DNA of 64,000 bases. It comes from Deltaproteobacteria bacterium. GTDB taxonomy: Bacteria; Myxococcota_A; UBA9042; DTJE01. Location: positions 54,515 through 118,514 of the forward strand of contig JAKPTZ010000016.1 of the NCBI GenBank assembly GCA_029555025.1, in the 5' to 3' direction. Position 1 is the stretch's first letter, and the number at the start of each line of letters is the position of its first letter. This document shows positions 56,499 through 64,000 of the stretch, one piece after another. The position numbers and the translations under genes are program-made. The notes under the pieces were generated by a model, which was given only the letters and a program-made list of their open reading frames with translations, was not told the origin of the DNA and made no database searches.

Positions 56499-56778
56499 CT
56501 GCCGCACCTTCCCGCATGGTCACCTTGGGCATGGACAGGCGCCCCACGCCTGGCCCGTCCACTCATGCTATCGGAAGCTGGAAACTCATACTGACCTCTG
56601 CACAGTCCATTATGTCAATCCTGACCTACTCCAGTCTCGACGCGGCCACCAAAAACAATTATCTCTCCATAAGGGGATCATCGGCAGGCACACAGCTTGA
56701 CATTCAGCGGCAATATGCCTGACCATTGGTGAGCATTAGATCAAGCATATTTCATTCCAGATTCAGGGGGAAACTGAA

Positions 56779-58830
56779 GTGTTTACAAGCATTATTCGCA
56801 ATGGTGCCTTTCTGGTTGCGCCGATTCTCGCACTGACGATCGCTGCGGGGTGCGGTGGCGATGACCCGGCTCAGGACGTGACGGACGGGCAGGACGTGAT
56901 CCAGGATTCGGGATCCATCGATGACGTAATCCAGACGGATCCCGGTCGTGACCCGGGCTCGCCCGAGTTGCCCGGGGACTCGATTGGCGATCTCGGAACG
57001 GATTTGACCGATGATGTTCCGGCTGAACTGCCGACGGACAACGGCGGGGACATTCCGGTTGACGCCGGAAACGACGTGCCGGCGGATGAAGGCGTGGACA
57101 CGGTTGATGCGGATGCCACCGAGCGTCCAGTGGAACCGTGCATCATGACGAAACGGCTGGACCTGAACTGCGACGGCACGCCGGACACCTGCCAGGTCAC
57201 TGAACACGATGCCAACGGACACCGGAAGGTCGTGATGATTGATGCGGGCTGCGACGGCAAGCCGCCTTTTTCGGACTGCGCCAACACCACCTATTCTGAA
57301 GACGGCCTGCTGATGTCGCGCTCCGAATCCTCACAGTGCGGCGAAACGCCCGATTCTGCCTGCGCGACGTTCCATTACGACGAATTCGGGCGAAAGGCCA
57401 CCGAGACACTTGACGAGGAATGCATTGGAACACCAGGTGAATGCTACACTTATACATATGACCCAAGCGGAAATCTTCGAGCCGTTGAGATGGACTTAGG
57501 GTGTGCCGACGAGATGCTGGCGTGCCTTGAAAAAACTTTCGACGCAAAGGGAAACGTGCTGACCAGCAAGAGCGACGTCGGGTGCGACGACAATCCGTCA
57601 AACGACAGCAACTGCACCGAATTCGGCTATTACGCCAACGGCAAGCCGAAGGACGTGTCCCTGGATTACGCGTGCGTGGATTCGCCGACCCTCTGCCACC
57701 GGTACGACTATTTCACGATCAGCGGACGCGGAACCGTCGTGGTCGAGGAGCAGAATAATTGCGAAGGTGGCCAGCGCATCTGCAAAAACAGCGTTTTCAA
57801 GGGCGGCTACCAGTACCTGACCGAATCGGAGGTGGATCAGGGCTGCGACGGCACGCCAAGCGCGGACTGCAGGAAGTACAGCCGCGACGGAAACGGCAAC
57901 GTCACTCGCGAAGAAGTGGACTCGAACTGCGACGGAACCCCGGAATACTGCATTTTCAGCCGCTATTCCGGTGAAGGCGTCCTGATTTTTCAATCAAAAT
58001 CGATGACTTGCAACCAGCAGCCGATCGATTGCGTGACCTTCAGCTACGACGGGGACTGCCGCAGAACCATCCGGACGGAAATGGAAGCTGACTTTGACAT
58101 CTCGTGCGGACAGGCCGTGGGTGGAAACACGGCCAACAGCGGCCACGCCGTCATGTCGAAATACAACTGCATCGGATGGACGCCGACCGCAAAGGAGCAG
58201 ATTTTCAGGTATGTCACTCCTGCCGAGGGTTGTGAATACAAATGGAAGGTGACTGCCGCAATGACTTCGCTTTCCGCGGATCTGGATCTGCTGCTGCTGT
58301 CGGAACTGAACCCGGACACGTGCACGGCGAAGTCCGCCGCCGCGGGAATGGCCGACGAATCTCTGTCGTGGCAGGCGATACCTGGTGACGACTTCTTCCT
58401 TGTGGTCGAAGGGTACGGGCCAACGACAGGAACCTATACATTGTCGGTCACATGCGAGTGCCTGGCCGAACCCCTGCCGTCCTGCGTCGATAATTGCGGT
58501 GGGCGGGGACAGGACGGAACCTGCGGCTGCGACCCGACCTGCCAGTGGATTGGTGACTGCTGCACCGACTGGTGCCAGGCGTGCGCCGAGGACTGCGAGG
58601 CATCAAGGTGCGGGGAAGTCGATGGCACCGGATACTGCGATGGAAACACGGCGAAGCGTTGCGTCAACGGCGTGCTGGTTACCGAACCCTGCGGCGACAA
58701 GACCTGCGATATCGTGGGATATGGCGAGACCTGGTCCCCGAACCCCTGCTCGTTCCTGCCGGCCGGCATTCCATGCGACGCGAATGTTGAAGCGACCTAT
58801 CTGTTTGAAAAGGCCGAATGCGTCGAATGA
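56779..58830 (+). CDS. Lipoprotein with Cys-stitched YD-like repeats and a somatomedin-B-like domain
   Basis: The 683-residue protein starts at GTG 56779, seven bases after GGGGGA, with a signal ending TIAAGC (Cys25) and an Asp-rich tether to ~115. Residues ~120-430 form about nine repeats of ~33 residues of the form C..Y.YD..GN......D.GCDGTP..C. They resemble YD/RHS strands, with a Cys near each end. A PPC-like beta domain follows (~440-560). Next comes CVDNCGGRGQDGTCGCDPTC then QWIGDCCTDWCQAC, which has the eight-Cys pattern of somatomedin B. A small Cys-rich end closes the protein. It is probably a rigid surface filament or adhesin. The function is unknown. Confidence 0.75.
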   Translation: MFTSIIRNGAFLVAPILALTIAAGCGGDDPAQDVTDGQDVIQDSGSIDDVIQTDPGRDPGSPELPGDSIGDLGTDLTDDVPAELPTDNGGDIPVDAGNDVPADEGVDTVDADATERPVEPCIMTKRLDLNCDGTPDTCQVTEHDANGHRKVVMIDAGCDGKPPFSDCANTTYSEDGLLMSRSESSQCGETPDSACATFHYDEFGRKATETLDEECIGTPGECYTYTYDPSGNLRAVEMDLGCADEMLACLEKTFDAKGNVLTSKSDVGCDDNPSNDSNCTEFGYYANGKPKDVSLDYACVDSPTLCHRYDYFTISGRGTVVVEEQNNCEGGQRICKNSVFKGGYQYLTESEVDQGCDGTPSADCRKYSRDGNGNVTREEVDSNCDGTPEYCIFSRYSGEGVLIFQSKSMTCNQQPIDCVTFSYDGDCRRTIRTEMEADFDISCGQAVGGNTANSGHAVMSKYNCIGWTPTAKEQIFRYVTPAEGCEYKWKVTAAMTSLSADLDLLLLSELNPDTCTAKSAAAGMADESLSWQAIPGDDFFLVVEGYGPTTGTYTLSVTCECLAEPLPSCVDNCGGRGQDGTCGCDPTCQWIGDCCTDWCQACAEDCEASRCGEVDGTGYCDGNTAKRCVNGVLVTEPCGDKTCDIVGYGETWSPNPCSFLPAGIPCDANVEATYLFEKAECVE

Positions 58831-58884
58831 ACCACGGCCGGAAAATGGTCCGTTCCCTCAATTGATGCGCTGCTTGCTGTCTGA

Positions 58885-59931
58885 TCAGAACCTGGTGTCC
58901 ATGCGTTCCGCGACCCCGAACAGTCCGGGCACGTCATGCATCATGCCGTCCGGCCCCTGCACCACGCCGCGCCAGCTTCCGAACATCTGATAATAATCTA
59001 TGCCGGCAACCAGCAGATTGGCCTTCTGGACAAACCTGCCGGCCGGGTGGAACTGCAAATCGACGGTTCCCGTCCGATCATCGATCCGCCACACGTCGAA
59101 GGGGCGCGAAGGATCCATTTGATATTCGATTCGACCGGGCAGTCGGATGTCACCGCCCAGCCAGACGCAGTTTTCGTTGTTCGTTTCCTGGTCGGCGAAG
59201 ACGTGGTCGGCCAGGTTGACCCCGAAAAGCCGCCCCTGACTGTCACGACCGGCGAACGAGCCCCACAGCCAGTGTGTGCGATAGGGATAAATCGCCTTGT
59301 GCTCGTCCATGTTGGCGGTGTCCCGGTCAGGCTCGAAGATCACCCTGGTGTCCCCCACCGTCATCCAGCCCTCAATGCCCATCGGGGCCTTGTGCGTGTA
59401 AGCGTGATGCCTGGAATCGATGTGAAGGCTTGCGACAAGCGGGGTGACCGTGGAAAGGTCCTCGTGAAGCCTCAGTTCCGCCTTCACGGCCGGTGCCGAC
59501 CGCGTCGCCGCCACATCGATGCGGATGTTATGCAGTCCCCGGTCAAGCCGGTGTTCGAATTCCAGGCTGAACCCGCGCCTTTTCGCGCTGCACGCCCCGT
59601 CGTACTGGTTCGCGGCAAGACTGACCGCCGTTCCCGCGGCCGACCAGCCGTGCCGGAAATACTTCAGCCGGTTCCTGTCCCACAGATAGACCATTCCCGA
59701 AGAGACATACTTGGCATCCTGGATCATCACTGAAAGGTACCAGTCCGGGTGCACGAAACCGATTCCGCACCATTCCTTCATGCGCATCTTCCAGAAGGCT
59801 CGCGAGACCGTGCCTTCGGCAGCCATGGCGTCAAGGATGTTTACATCCCGCACAGGCGTCCTGAACACCCCGGAAACGATTTTTCCGCCATCTACCAGAC
59901 AATCTGGAGCTTCCTCGACAACCCTGCCCAT
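58885..59931 (-). CDS. DUF2804-family protein
   Basis: The 348-residue protein starts at ATG 59931 with GGGGAAGG three bases upstream. It has no signal peptide or membrane helix. Phrases such as WCGIGFVHPDWYLSVMIQDA, THWLWGSFAGRDSQGRLFGV and NNENCVWLGGDIRLPGRIEY match the DUF2804 family as I recall it, a beta-rich cytoplasmic family without established function. It stands alone. It is the only clearly cytoplasmic gene in the last 10 kb apart from higA. Confidence 0.7.
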   Translation of the reverse strand: MGRVVEEAPDCLVDGGKIVSGVFRTPVRDVNILDAMAAEGTVSRAFWKMRMKEWCGIGFVHPDWYLSVMIQDAKYVSSGMVYLWDRNRLKYFRHGWSAAGTAVSLAANQYDGACSAKRRGFSLEFEHRLDRGLHNIRIDVAATRSAPAVKAELRLHEDLSTVTPLVASLHIDSRHHAYTHKAPMGIEGWMTVGDTRVIFEPDRDTANMDEHKAIYPYRTHWLWGSFAGRDSQGRLFGVNLADHVFADQETNNENCVWLGGDIRLPGRIEYQMDPSRPFDVWRIDDRTGTVDLQFHPAGRFVQKANLLVAGIDYYQMFGSWRGVVQGPDGMMHDVPGLFGVAERMDTRF

Positions 59932-60131
59932 GAACCTTCCCCGTGACCTGATGGCGCATCATAAACCGCGACCGCTCGTGACCGCAACAGGTCGGTCGCC
60001 GCATCCCGCCCGTAACCATGCGGGGATGGCTCAGACAGCCCGTCGCTTGAAAAATTGCAATAAAATAGTCAAAGATCTGACTAGTTCGGTTACATTCAGC
60101 TTGGCACACCACCTGGAGGTCGGGAATTGAC

Positions 60132-63100
60132 ATGCATAATCTTTGTACGAGATTCGTTACCGGCGAGCTCAATATACATCGTTGGTCGCTGATTCTCCTG
60201 GCCCTTTCACTGACTCTTGTTTCACTGCCAGCCGTCGCCTACCGAGCATACATGGGAAATGCCTCTGCGGTTTACATTGAGTATGTGACCATTCCCCAGT
60301 ACTCAACATTCACTTTCGAAACCACGAGTCTCTCATCTGGTGCCGACACTGTAATGCATCTGCTTCGGGACAATGGCACTGGTGGTTTTGTTCAGGTTGC
60401 CGTGAATGATGACTACTACGGACTGGCTTCAAGAATTTCCTACTATAACGGCGCAGCAACTACTGACTTCGTACTTCTAGTCCGAGCGTACGATCTCAAT
60501 TCGAGCGGTACATGCGACGTCCTGGTGAATTCCGTTCTGCATCAAATTGCCGGCCCGGTTGGTGGTTGGCTGCAGACCAGCAGTTACGTGACATTTTCTC
60601 AAGGCGATCAGATTAGAACGATGCACTTGCCCGGAGGCAGTGTTGCACCGATGGTTGCAACCATGACGGATAGATTTACCATTTCAGACATGGCTCTTAA
60701 CAATGCGGCCGGGGGAACCTCGCTGCTGTATGCCGGAGGCTACGAGCAATATTTTCTCATTGGAACGCCATACGTCCGTGACGGCGAGGAATACACCACT
60801 TTTCGCAGTGGCGGGGCAGTCCTTCTGGCCAACGACATCGCAACCGACAGCGACGGCGACGGATTGGGGGATGCGCTCGAATTTGATCTCGGCACATGCG
60901 CCACCGTTTCTGGATGCCCCAACACGCCGCATGGGATGGATACCGATCGTGACGGATTGGGGGATGGTGAAGAAGTTCTTGGGGTGGCAGGCACTCTTCC
61001 CGATGGTTCCGACGATCTCGCCTTCGCCAGGTACGGTGCAAGCCCACGCAAGAAGGACATTTTTCTTGAAGTCGACTATCTGACGGACTTCGATGAGGGA
61101 ATTCAACCTGGCGAGAATCCTTTTCAATGGATTCGAAATAATCCGACCTTGCCAATCGGATCCTGGACGGGAACTCTTGAATCCTGGATTGATACGGCCA
61201 GAGCTCCGTTCCTTGATGCTCCGAACCTTCACGTCCATAACCCGGACGGTACCGATGGAATCGAACTGCACCTTGACATTGGTGTACCTCCCCTGACTCC
61301 GTACAACGAGCACAAGTTCGGAAAGTGGAGTTCGGGATCCACAGCGGCGTTGGTTCCGGATTTCATTTCGGTCTATAAGGGAACCATTAATGGAGAGGTT
61401 ACCGTCGCCATCAATGATGTGCCACGAACTTTTGACGCGACTGGCCTGACCCCGGAGGAGATCGCGTTGAATGTTGCCATCAACGCCCTTCTTACAGATG
61501 AGCCCGTGGCCTTCGTTTCCCTGACAACTGCTTCCGATGGAACAGCGACGTTAGTAATGGAGTCGGACGTACCAGGGCTCCACTTTTTGCGTGATCTATT
61601 CGTTCCAGAAGGCTACGAAAGTTCGATTAAACGACCCAGGGAGGACAATAATTCATTTCGAGGTCACTATGATAATGACATCAACCAAGTTGATGCCGTG
61701 CGAAGGGGTAGATTCCGGTACGCTGTGCTGACAAGGCTATCTGGCGACGGCCAGGCCGATGGGGCGAAGTACGTCTCCAGTCTGAATCATTTCACTTTTG
61801 TACATGAACTGGGACACACCTTGGGGCTGCAGCATTTCGGCCATGCAGACTGGGGCAACCCCGGCACCAACTGCATACCCCATTATCAAAGCGTCATGCG
61901 GTACGCGGATCAGATGCTCCAGTTCAGTTCGAGTGATTTGGCGTTGATTCTGCACCCTGCTGCCACGCCGGAAACGAATTCTTTCGGTGGCCCTTTTGAC
62001 CAGAGCAGAATGTCCGTGAGGCCTTGGAACTATTCGGGCGTCAGTGCAAATACCACCGACTGGAATCGTGACGGAATCATTTCCAATGGTGCGGTGGGAT
62101 GGCGTGGAACTGCCCTGCTTGCGGAGAATGCCGGCTGCAATCTGTTTTCGATGAAAAGGGTCATGATTGAACAGACATCCTCAATCAGCGGGCCGGTTGA
62201 CCTGACTCGATTGGGTTCGCGCCTGTACGCCGTGTGGAGTACCGGAGATCACATTTACTACAGATTCGCATCGCTTGGTTCGGCCGGTAACAAGTCTTGC
62301 ACAGGGCCTGCCGACCCAATGCAAGGCGAATGTTTGACCTGGTCGGCAAGGTATTCGACTGGCTCATATTCAAGCTGCCATGCAGTAAGCGTATATTCAT
62401 ATTCAAACTATCTGTTCATAGCGTATCGTACCTCGTCTGGGGCCTTGCGGGTGAAGCGGTATGCTGCATCCAGCACGGGGACACTTGATTTCGTGGACAG
62501 TTTCTATCCTGGCGACGGAAGCGGTGCCCAACTCTCTGACCATGGGCCAGAGCTTGTCGTAAGGTATCAGTCCGTTACCTCAAGGGCCCTCGGACTTATG
62601 TACCTTGCCAGGGATGGATATTTTCGTTCCTTCGGGTGGAATGGCTCTTCCTGGTACTACGAAGGTGCCCTTCTTGACGCCAATGGAAATCCGATTCCGG
62701 GAGCCCAAGGCCCTGTGGCAAAGGCGTGGCCGGATGACGCTGTATCGGGATGGTATGCAAGCGAGAAGCGGACTGTTGCGATACTTCCGTCAGTCTCAAA
62801 GAAGATGCGATTCTACGTGTTGAATTATGGGTTGAACCGATGGCAGTGGACGACATTTGGAGATGCCCAGGAAACCAACGGAAAGCCTTTCCTGGAGTAT
62901 CGAACGGTACGGGATACAACAGGGGTACCCTCAGCAGATTTCAAAGGCCATTTCATGATCGGCCATTTGGCCCACAACAGTGATTATGGAAATCGAGCGA
63001 AAGTGGTATTCAGCACGCTGGTCAGCAGATCAACGCCACCGGGAAGCACAGGTTTTTACATTCAATACGTTCCAGATTCTTCCCCCCGTCTTGTGGGTGA

Positions 63101-63365
63101 TTACTTTCAGGATGCATGGGCGACTGTGAGAAGCGGTTCAAGTCCAAGCATCTACAGTGATTCAACGATTGACAACGTTTTTGCAGTAACACCGCTGTCC
63201 GTCAGTTCTGAAACGGAAGGCCTGTATTTTTACCCGCATGCCGACGGGTCTCCTGATACTTCGTTTACCGTCCATTCGGATTTTCGAGTCATGGAGGACT
63301 ATATTTGTCGAAAGATTGGTCTTGTGAGGGGATTTCTTTGTGGGGACATCAATGTGATGGACTGA
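60132..63365 (+). CDS. Secreted metzincin-type metalloprotease-like protein with thrombospondin-3-like calcium repeats
   Basis: The 1077-residue protein has a long Sec signal (LILLALSLTLVSLPAVA). Residues ~30-230 are beta-rich (PPC-like). Two calcium-binding thrombospondin-3-like repeats (DSDGDGLGDALEFD, DTDRDGLGDGEEVLG) follow near 238-285. The zinc motif HELGHTLGLQH at residues 558-568 is of metzincin type, and HYQSVMRYADQ may be the Met-turn. The C-terminal ~450 residues look like a beta-propeller. GGAGG lies an unusually long 12 bases before ATG 60132. GC and codon use are lower than in most of the window, which suggests a different origin. Confidence 0.8.
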   Translation: MHNLCTRFVTGELNIHRWSLILLALSLTLVSLPAVAYRAYMGNASAVYIEYVTIPQYSTFTFETTSLSSGADTVMHLLRDNGTGGFVQVAVNDDYYGLASRISYYNGAATTDFVLLVRAYDLNSSGTCDVLVNSVLHQIAGPVGGWLQTSSYVTFSQGDQIRTMHLPGGSVAPMVATMTDRFTISDMALNNAAGGTSLLYAGGYEQYFLIGTPYVRDGEEYTTFRSGGAVLLANDIATDSDGDGLGDALEFDLGTCATVSGCPNTPHGMDTDRDGLGDGEEVLGVAGTLPDGSDDLAFARYGASPRKKDIFLEVDYLTDFDEGIQPGENPFQWIRNNPTLPIGSWTGTLESWIDTARAPFLDAPNLHVHNPDGTDGIELHLDIGVPPLTPYNEHKFGKWSSGSTAALVPDFISVYKGTINGEVTVAINDVPRTFDATGLTPEEIALNVAINALLTDEPVAFVSLTTASDGTATLVMESDVPGLHFLRDLFVPEGYESSIKRPREDNNSFRGHYDNDINQVDAVRRGRFRYAVLTRLSGDGQADGAKYVSSLNHFTFVHELGHTLGLQHFGHADWGNPGTNCIPHYQSVMRYADQMLQFSSSDLALILHPAATPETNSFGGPFDQSRMSVRPWNYSGVSANTTDWNRDGIISNGAVGWRGTALLAENAGCNLFSMKRVMIEQTSSISGPVDLTRLGSRLYAVWSTGDHIYYRFASLGSAGNKSCTGPADPMQGECLTWSARYSTGSYSSCHAVSVYSYSNYLFIAYRTSSGALRVKRYAASSTGTLDFVDSFYPGDGSGAQLSDHGPELVVRYQSVTSRALGLMYLARDGYFRSFGWNGSSWYYEGALLDANGNPIPGAQGPVAKAWPDDAVSGWYASEKRTVAILPSVSKKMRFYVLNYGLNRWQWTTFGDAQETNGKPFLEYRTVRDTTGVPSADFKGHFMIGHLAHNSDYGNRAKVVFSTLVSRSTPPGSTGFYIQYVPDSSPRLVGDYFQDAWATVRSGSSPSIYSDSTIDNVFAVTPLSVSSETEGLYFYPHADGSPDTSFTVHSDFRVMEDYICRKIGLVRGFLCGDINVMD

Positions 63366-63406
63366 AGATTGTCCTGACGATATCCATTTGCAGGGAGGCA
63401 TGAATC

Positions 63407-63919
63407 ATGGCCAGATGGAAATCTGTAAACAAATTCGTTTTTACTGTCACGGTGTTACTGCTTCTGGCTTCGTGCTCTGCGCCCCCCGCCGACAGGGGCG
63501 ACATGATTATAGAGTCCGTGGAATGCGATGTCGTCGTGGATGCATTCGACCCGAACGAGATGGTTGATATCATTGATGAAATCGATATTCCCGTCGATTC
63601 GTGTGAAGACCTTGCCGATGCTGACGATGAGCATGTCAGCGACATCGAGGACTATGGCGATATTCCTGAAGATGCTTCATCGGACGCTTTTGTCTGCGGG
63701 GATGCACCTCAAGAAGGGTGCCCTTGTGACGCCTCTTTCAACGAATCGTGCTGTCTTGAGACGGGCAAAGGATTGACGTGTTATTACCAAACCATAAATG
63801 GAACACTCATGATCGTTTGGAGCGTATTCTGGGATTGTGGTTGCATTGAGGGCCCTGAGTGTGAAGGGTATGAGATTTATCCCTTGTGTCCCTGGGAATC
63901 GAGGAAGGAGTATTTTTGA
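63407..63919 (+). CDS. Small acidic Cys-rich lipoprotein
   Basis: The 170-residue protein starts at ATG 63407, eight bases after GGGAGG, with a signal ending LLASC (Cys23). An acidic tether (~30-95, many Asp and Glu) leads to a Cys-rich C-terminal domain (CGDAPQEGCPCDASFNESCC, then WDCGCIEGPECEGY). No known fold is recognised. It lies 41 bases after the protease gene in the same direction and shares its lower GC content. The next lipoprotein starts immediately after its stop, so the three form a likely operon. Confidence 0.75.
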   Translation: MARWKSVNKFVFTVTVLLLLASCSAPPADRGDMIIESVECDVVVDAFDPNEMVDIIDEIDIPVDSCEDLADADDEHVSDIEDYGDIPEDASSDAFVCGDAPQEGCPCDASFNESCCLETGKGLTCYYQTINGTLMIVWSVFWDCGCIEGPECEGYEIYPLCPWESRKEYF

Positions 63920-64000
63920 ATGAGCCGTCTAGAATACGTGGTATTGTCAATCTTCCTCTTGTATGCGGCATCCGGATGCGAAGTCGGCGTAATTGATGAG
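63920..64000 (+). CDS. Lipoprotein N-terminus, cut by the window edge
   Basis: ATG 63920 follows the previous stop directly (TGAATG), with AAGGAG nine bases upstream. The 27 visible residues form a complete lipoprotein signal, MSRLEYVVLSIFLLYAASGC (Cys20), then EVGVIDE. The rest is outside the window. It is probably co-translated with the preceding small lipoprotein. Confidence 0.7.
   Translation, partial: MSRLEYVVLSIFLLYAASGCEVGVIDE

Noticed and set aside
56516..56722. Small plus-strand frame between higA and the Cys-stitched lipoprotein
   Set aside because: It has no ribosome-binding site, domain or signal peptide. I see nothing else supportable in the 280-base gap.

Overview
The window is about 60% GC and looks like chromosome from an uncultured Myxococcota-type (former deltaproteobacterial) bacterium. 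This is inferred from three things seen in the sequence: about 21 predicted lipoproteins, most with a long Asp-rich tether (DV/DA/DT repeats) straight after the lipidated Cys; myxobacterial Cys-rich repeats (CGDG..EQCDD...GDGCS..C); and three C-termini of the MYXO-CTERM type (GGC, membrane helix, Arg cluster). No rRNA, tRNA, CRISPR array, IS element or complete prophage was seen. Genes lie on both strands in short operons.

Layout. 1-6.8 kb: the end of a CzcA-type RND pump, a clan GH-A glycosidase lipoprotein, glucose-6-phosphate isomerase, a ZU5-like lipoprotein and a TetR regulator preceded by a tandem repeat with a palindrome. 6.9-19.3 kb: a Kazal-domain lipoprotein, a DUF4838 lipoprotein, a probable alpha/alpha-toroid lipoprotein, a PfkB sugar kinase, a family I CoA-transferase, an unknown lipoprotein and a solitary rsmH. 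19.4-24.6 kb: a convergent pair of surface proteins with MYXO-CTERM-like tails (an M6 metalloprotease and a 7-bladed RCC1-like propeller). 24.9-34.9 kb: a lipoprotein plus an exported dikinase-like lipoprotein, a sulfatase-modifying-factor-like lipoprotein, a second TetR, a ten-copy 13-bp tandem repeat, and a PIG-L deacetylase coupled to a large membrane rhodanese/dikinase protein. 35-37.8 kb: a disulfide-redox operon (VKOR-thioredoxin fusion, OmpA-like protein, TlpA-like lipoprotein). 37.8-49.9 kb: a low-GC lipoprotein flanked by possible gene remnants, a Kelch-like lipoprotein, an MFS transporter, a gingipain-like lipoprotein, an exo-beta-D-glucosaminidase and an (alpha/alpha)6 glycosidase. 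49.9-54.1 kb: an operon of two paralogous lipoproteins and a second exported dikinase-like lipoprotein. 54.2-64 kb: a CARDB surface protein, a decayed higBA locus, a Cys-stitched repeat lipoprotein, a DUF2804 protein, and a lower-GC block with a metzincin-type protease and two small lipoproteins.

How it fits together. Most products are predicted to act outside the cytoplasm, on glycans (GH-A, DUF4838, GH2 glucosaminidase, alpha/alpha glycosidase, PIG-L deacetylase) or proteins (M6, gingipain-like and metzincin-like proteases). The VKOR/TlpA operon could supply the disulfides that these Cys-rich proteins need. Cytoplasmic sugar metabolism is represented by pgi and a PfkB kinase.

The most unusual feature is three proteins within 26 kb that share a glucan-water-dikinase-like order (phosphohistidine domain before the PPDK-type ATP-grasp domain) and lack a PEP/pyruvate barrel. 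They keep the ATP-grasp catalytic residues and the His. Two of them carry lipoprotein signal peptides, so they should fold outside the cytoplasm, where ATP is not normally available.
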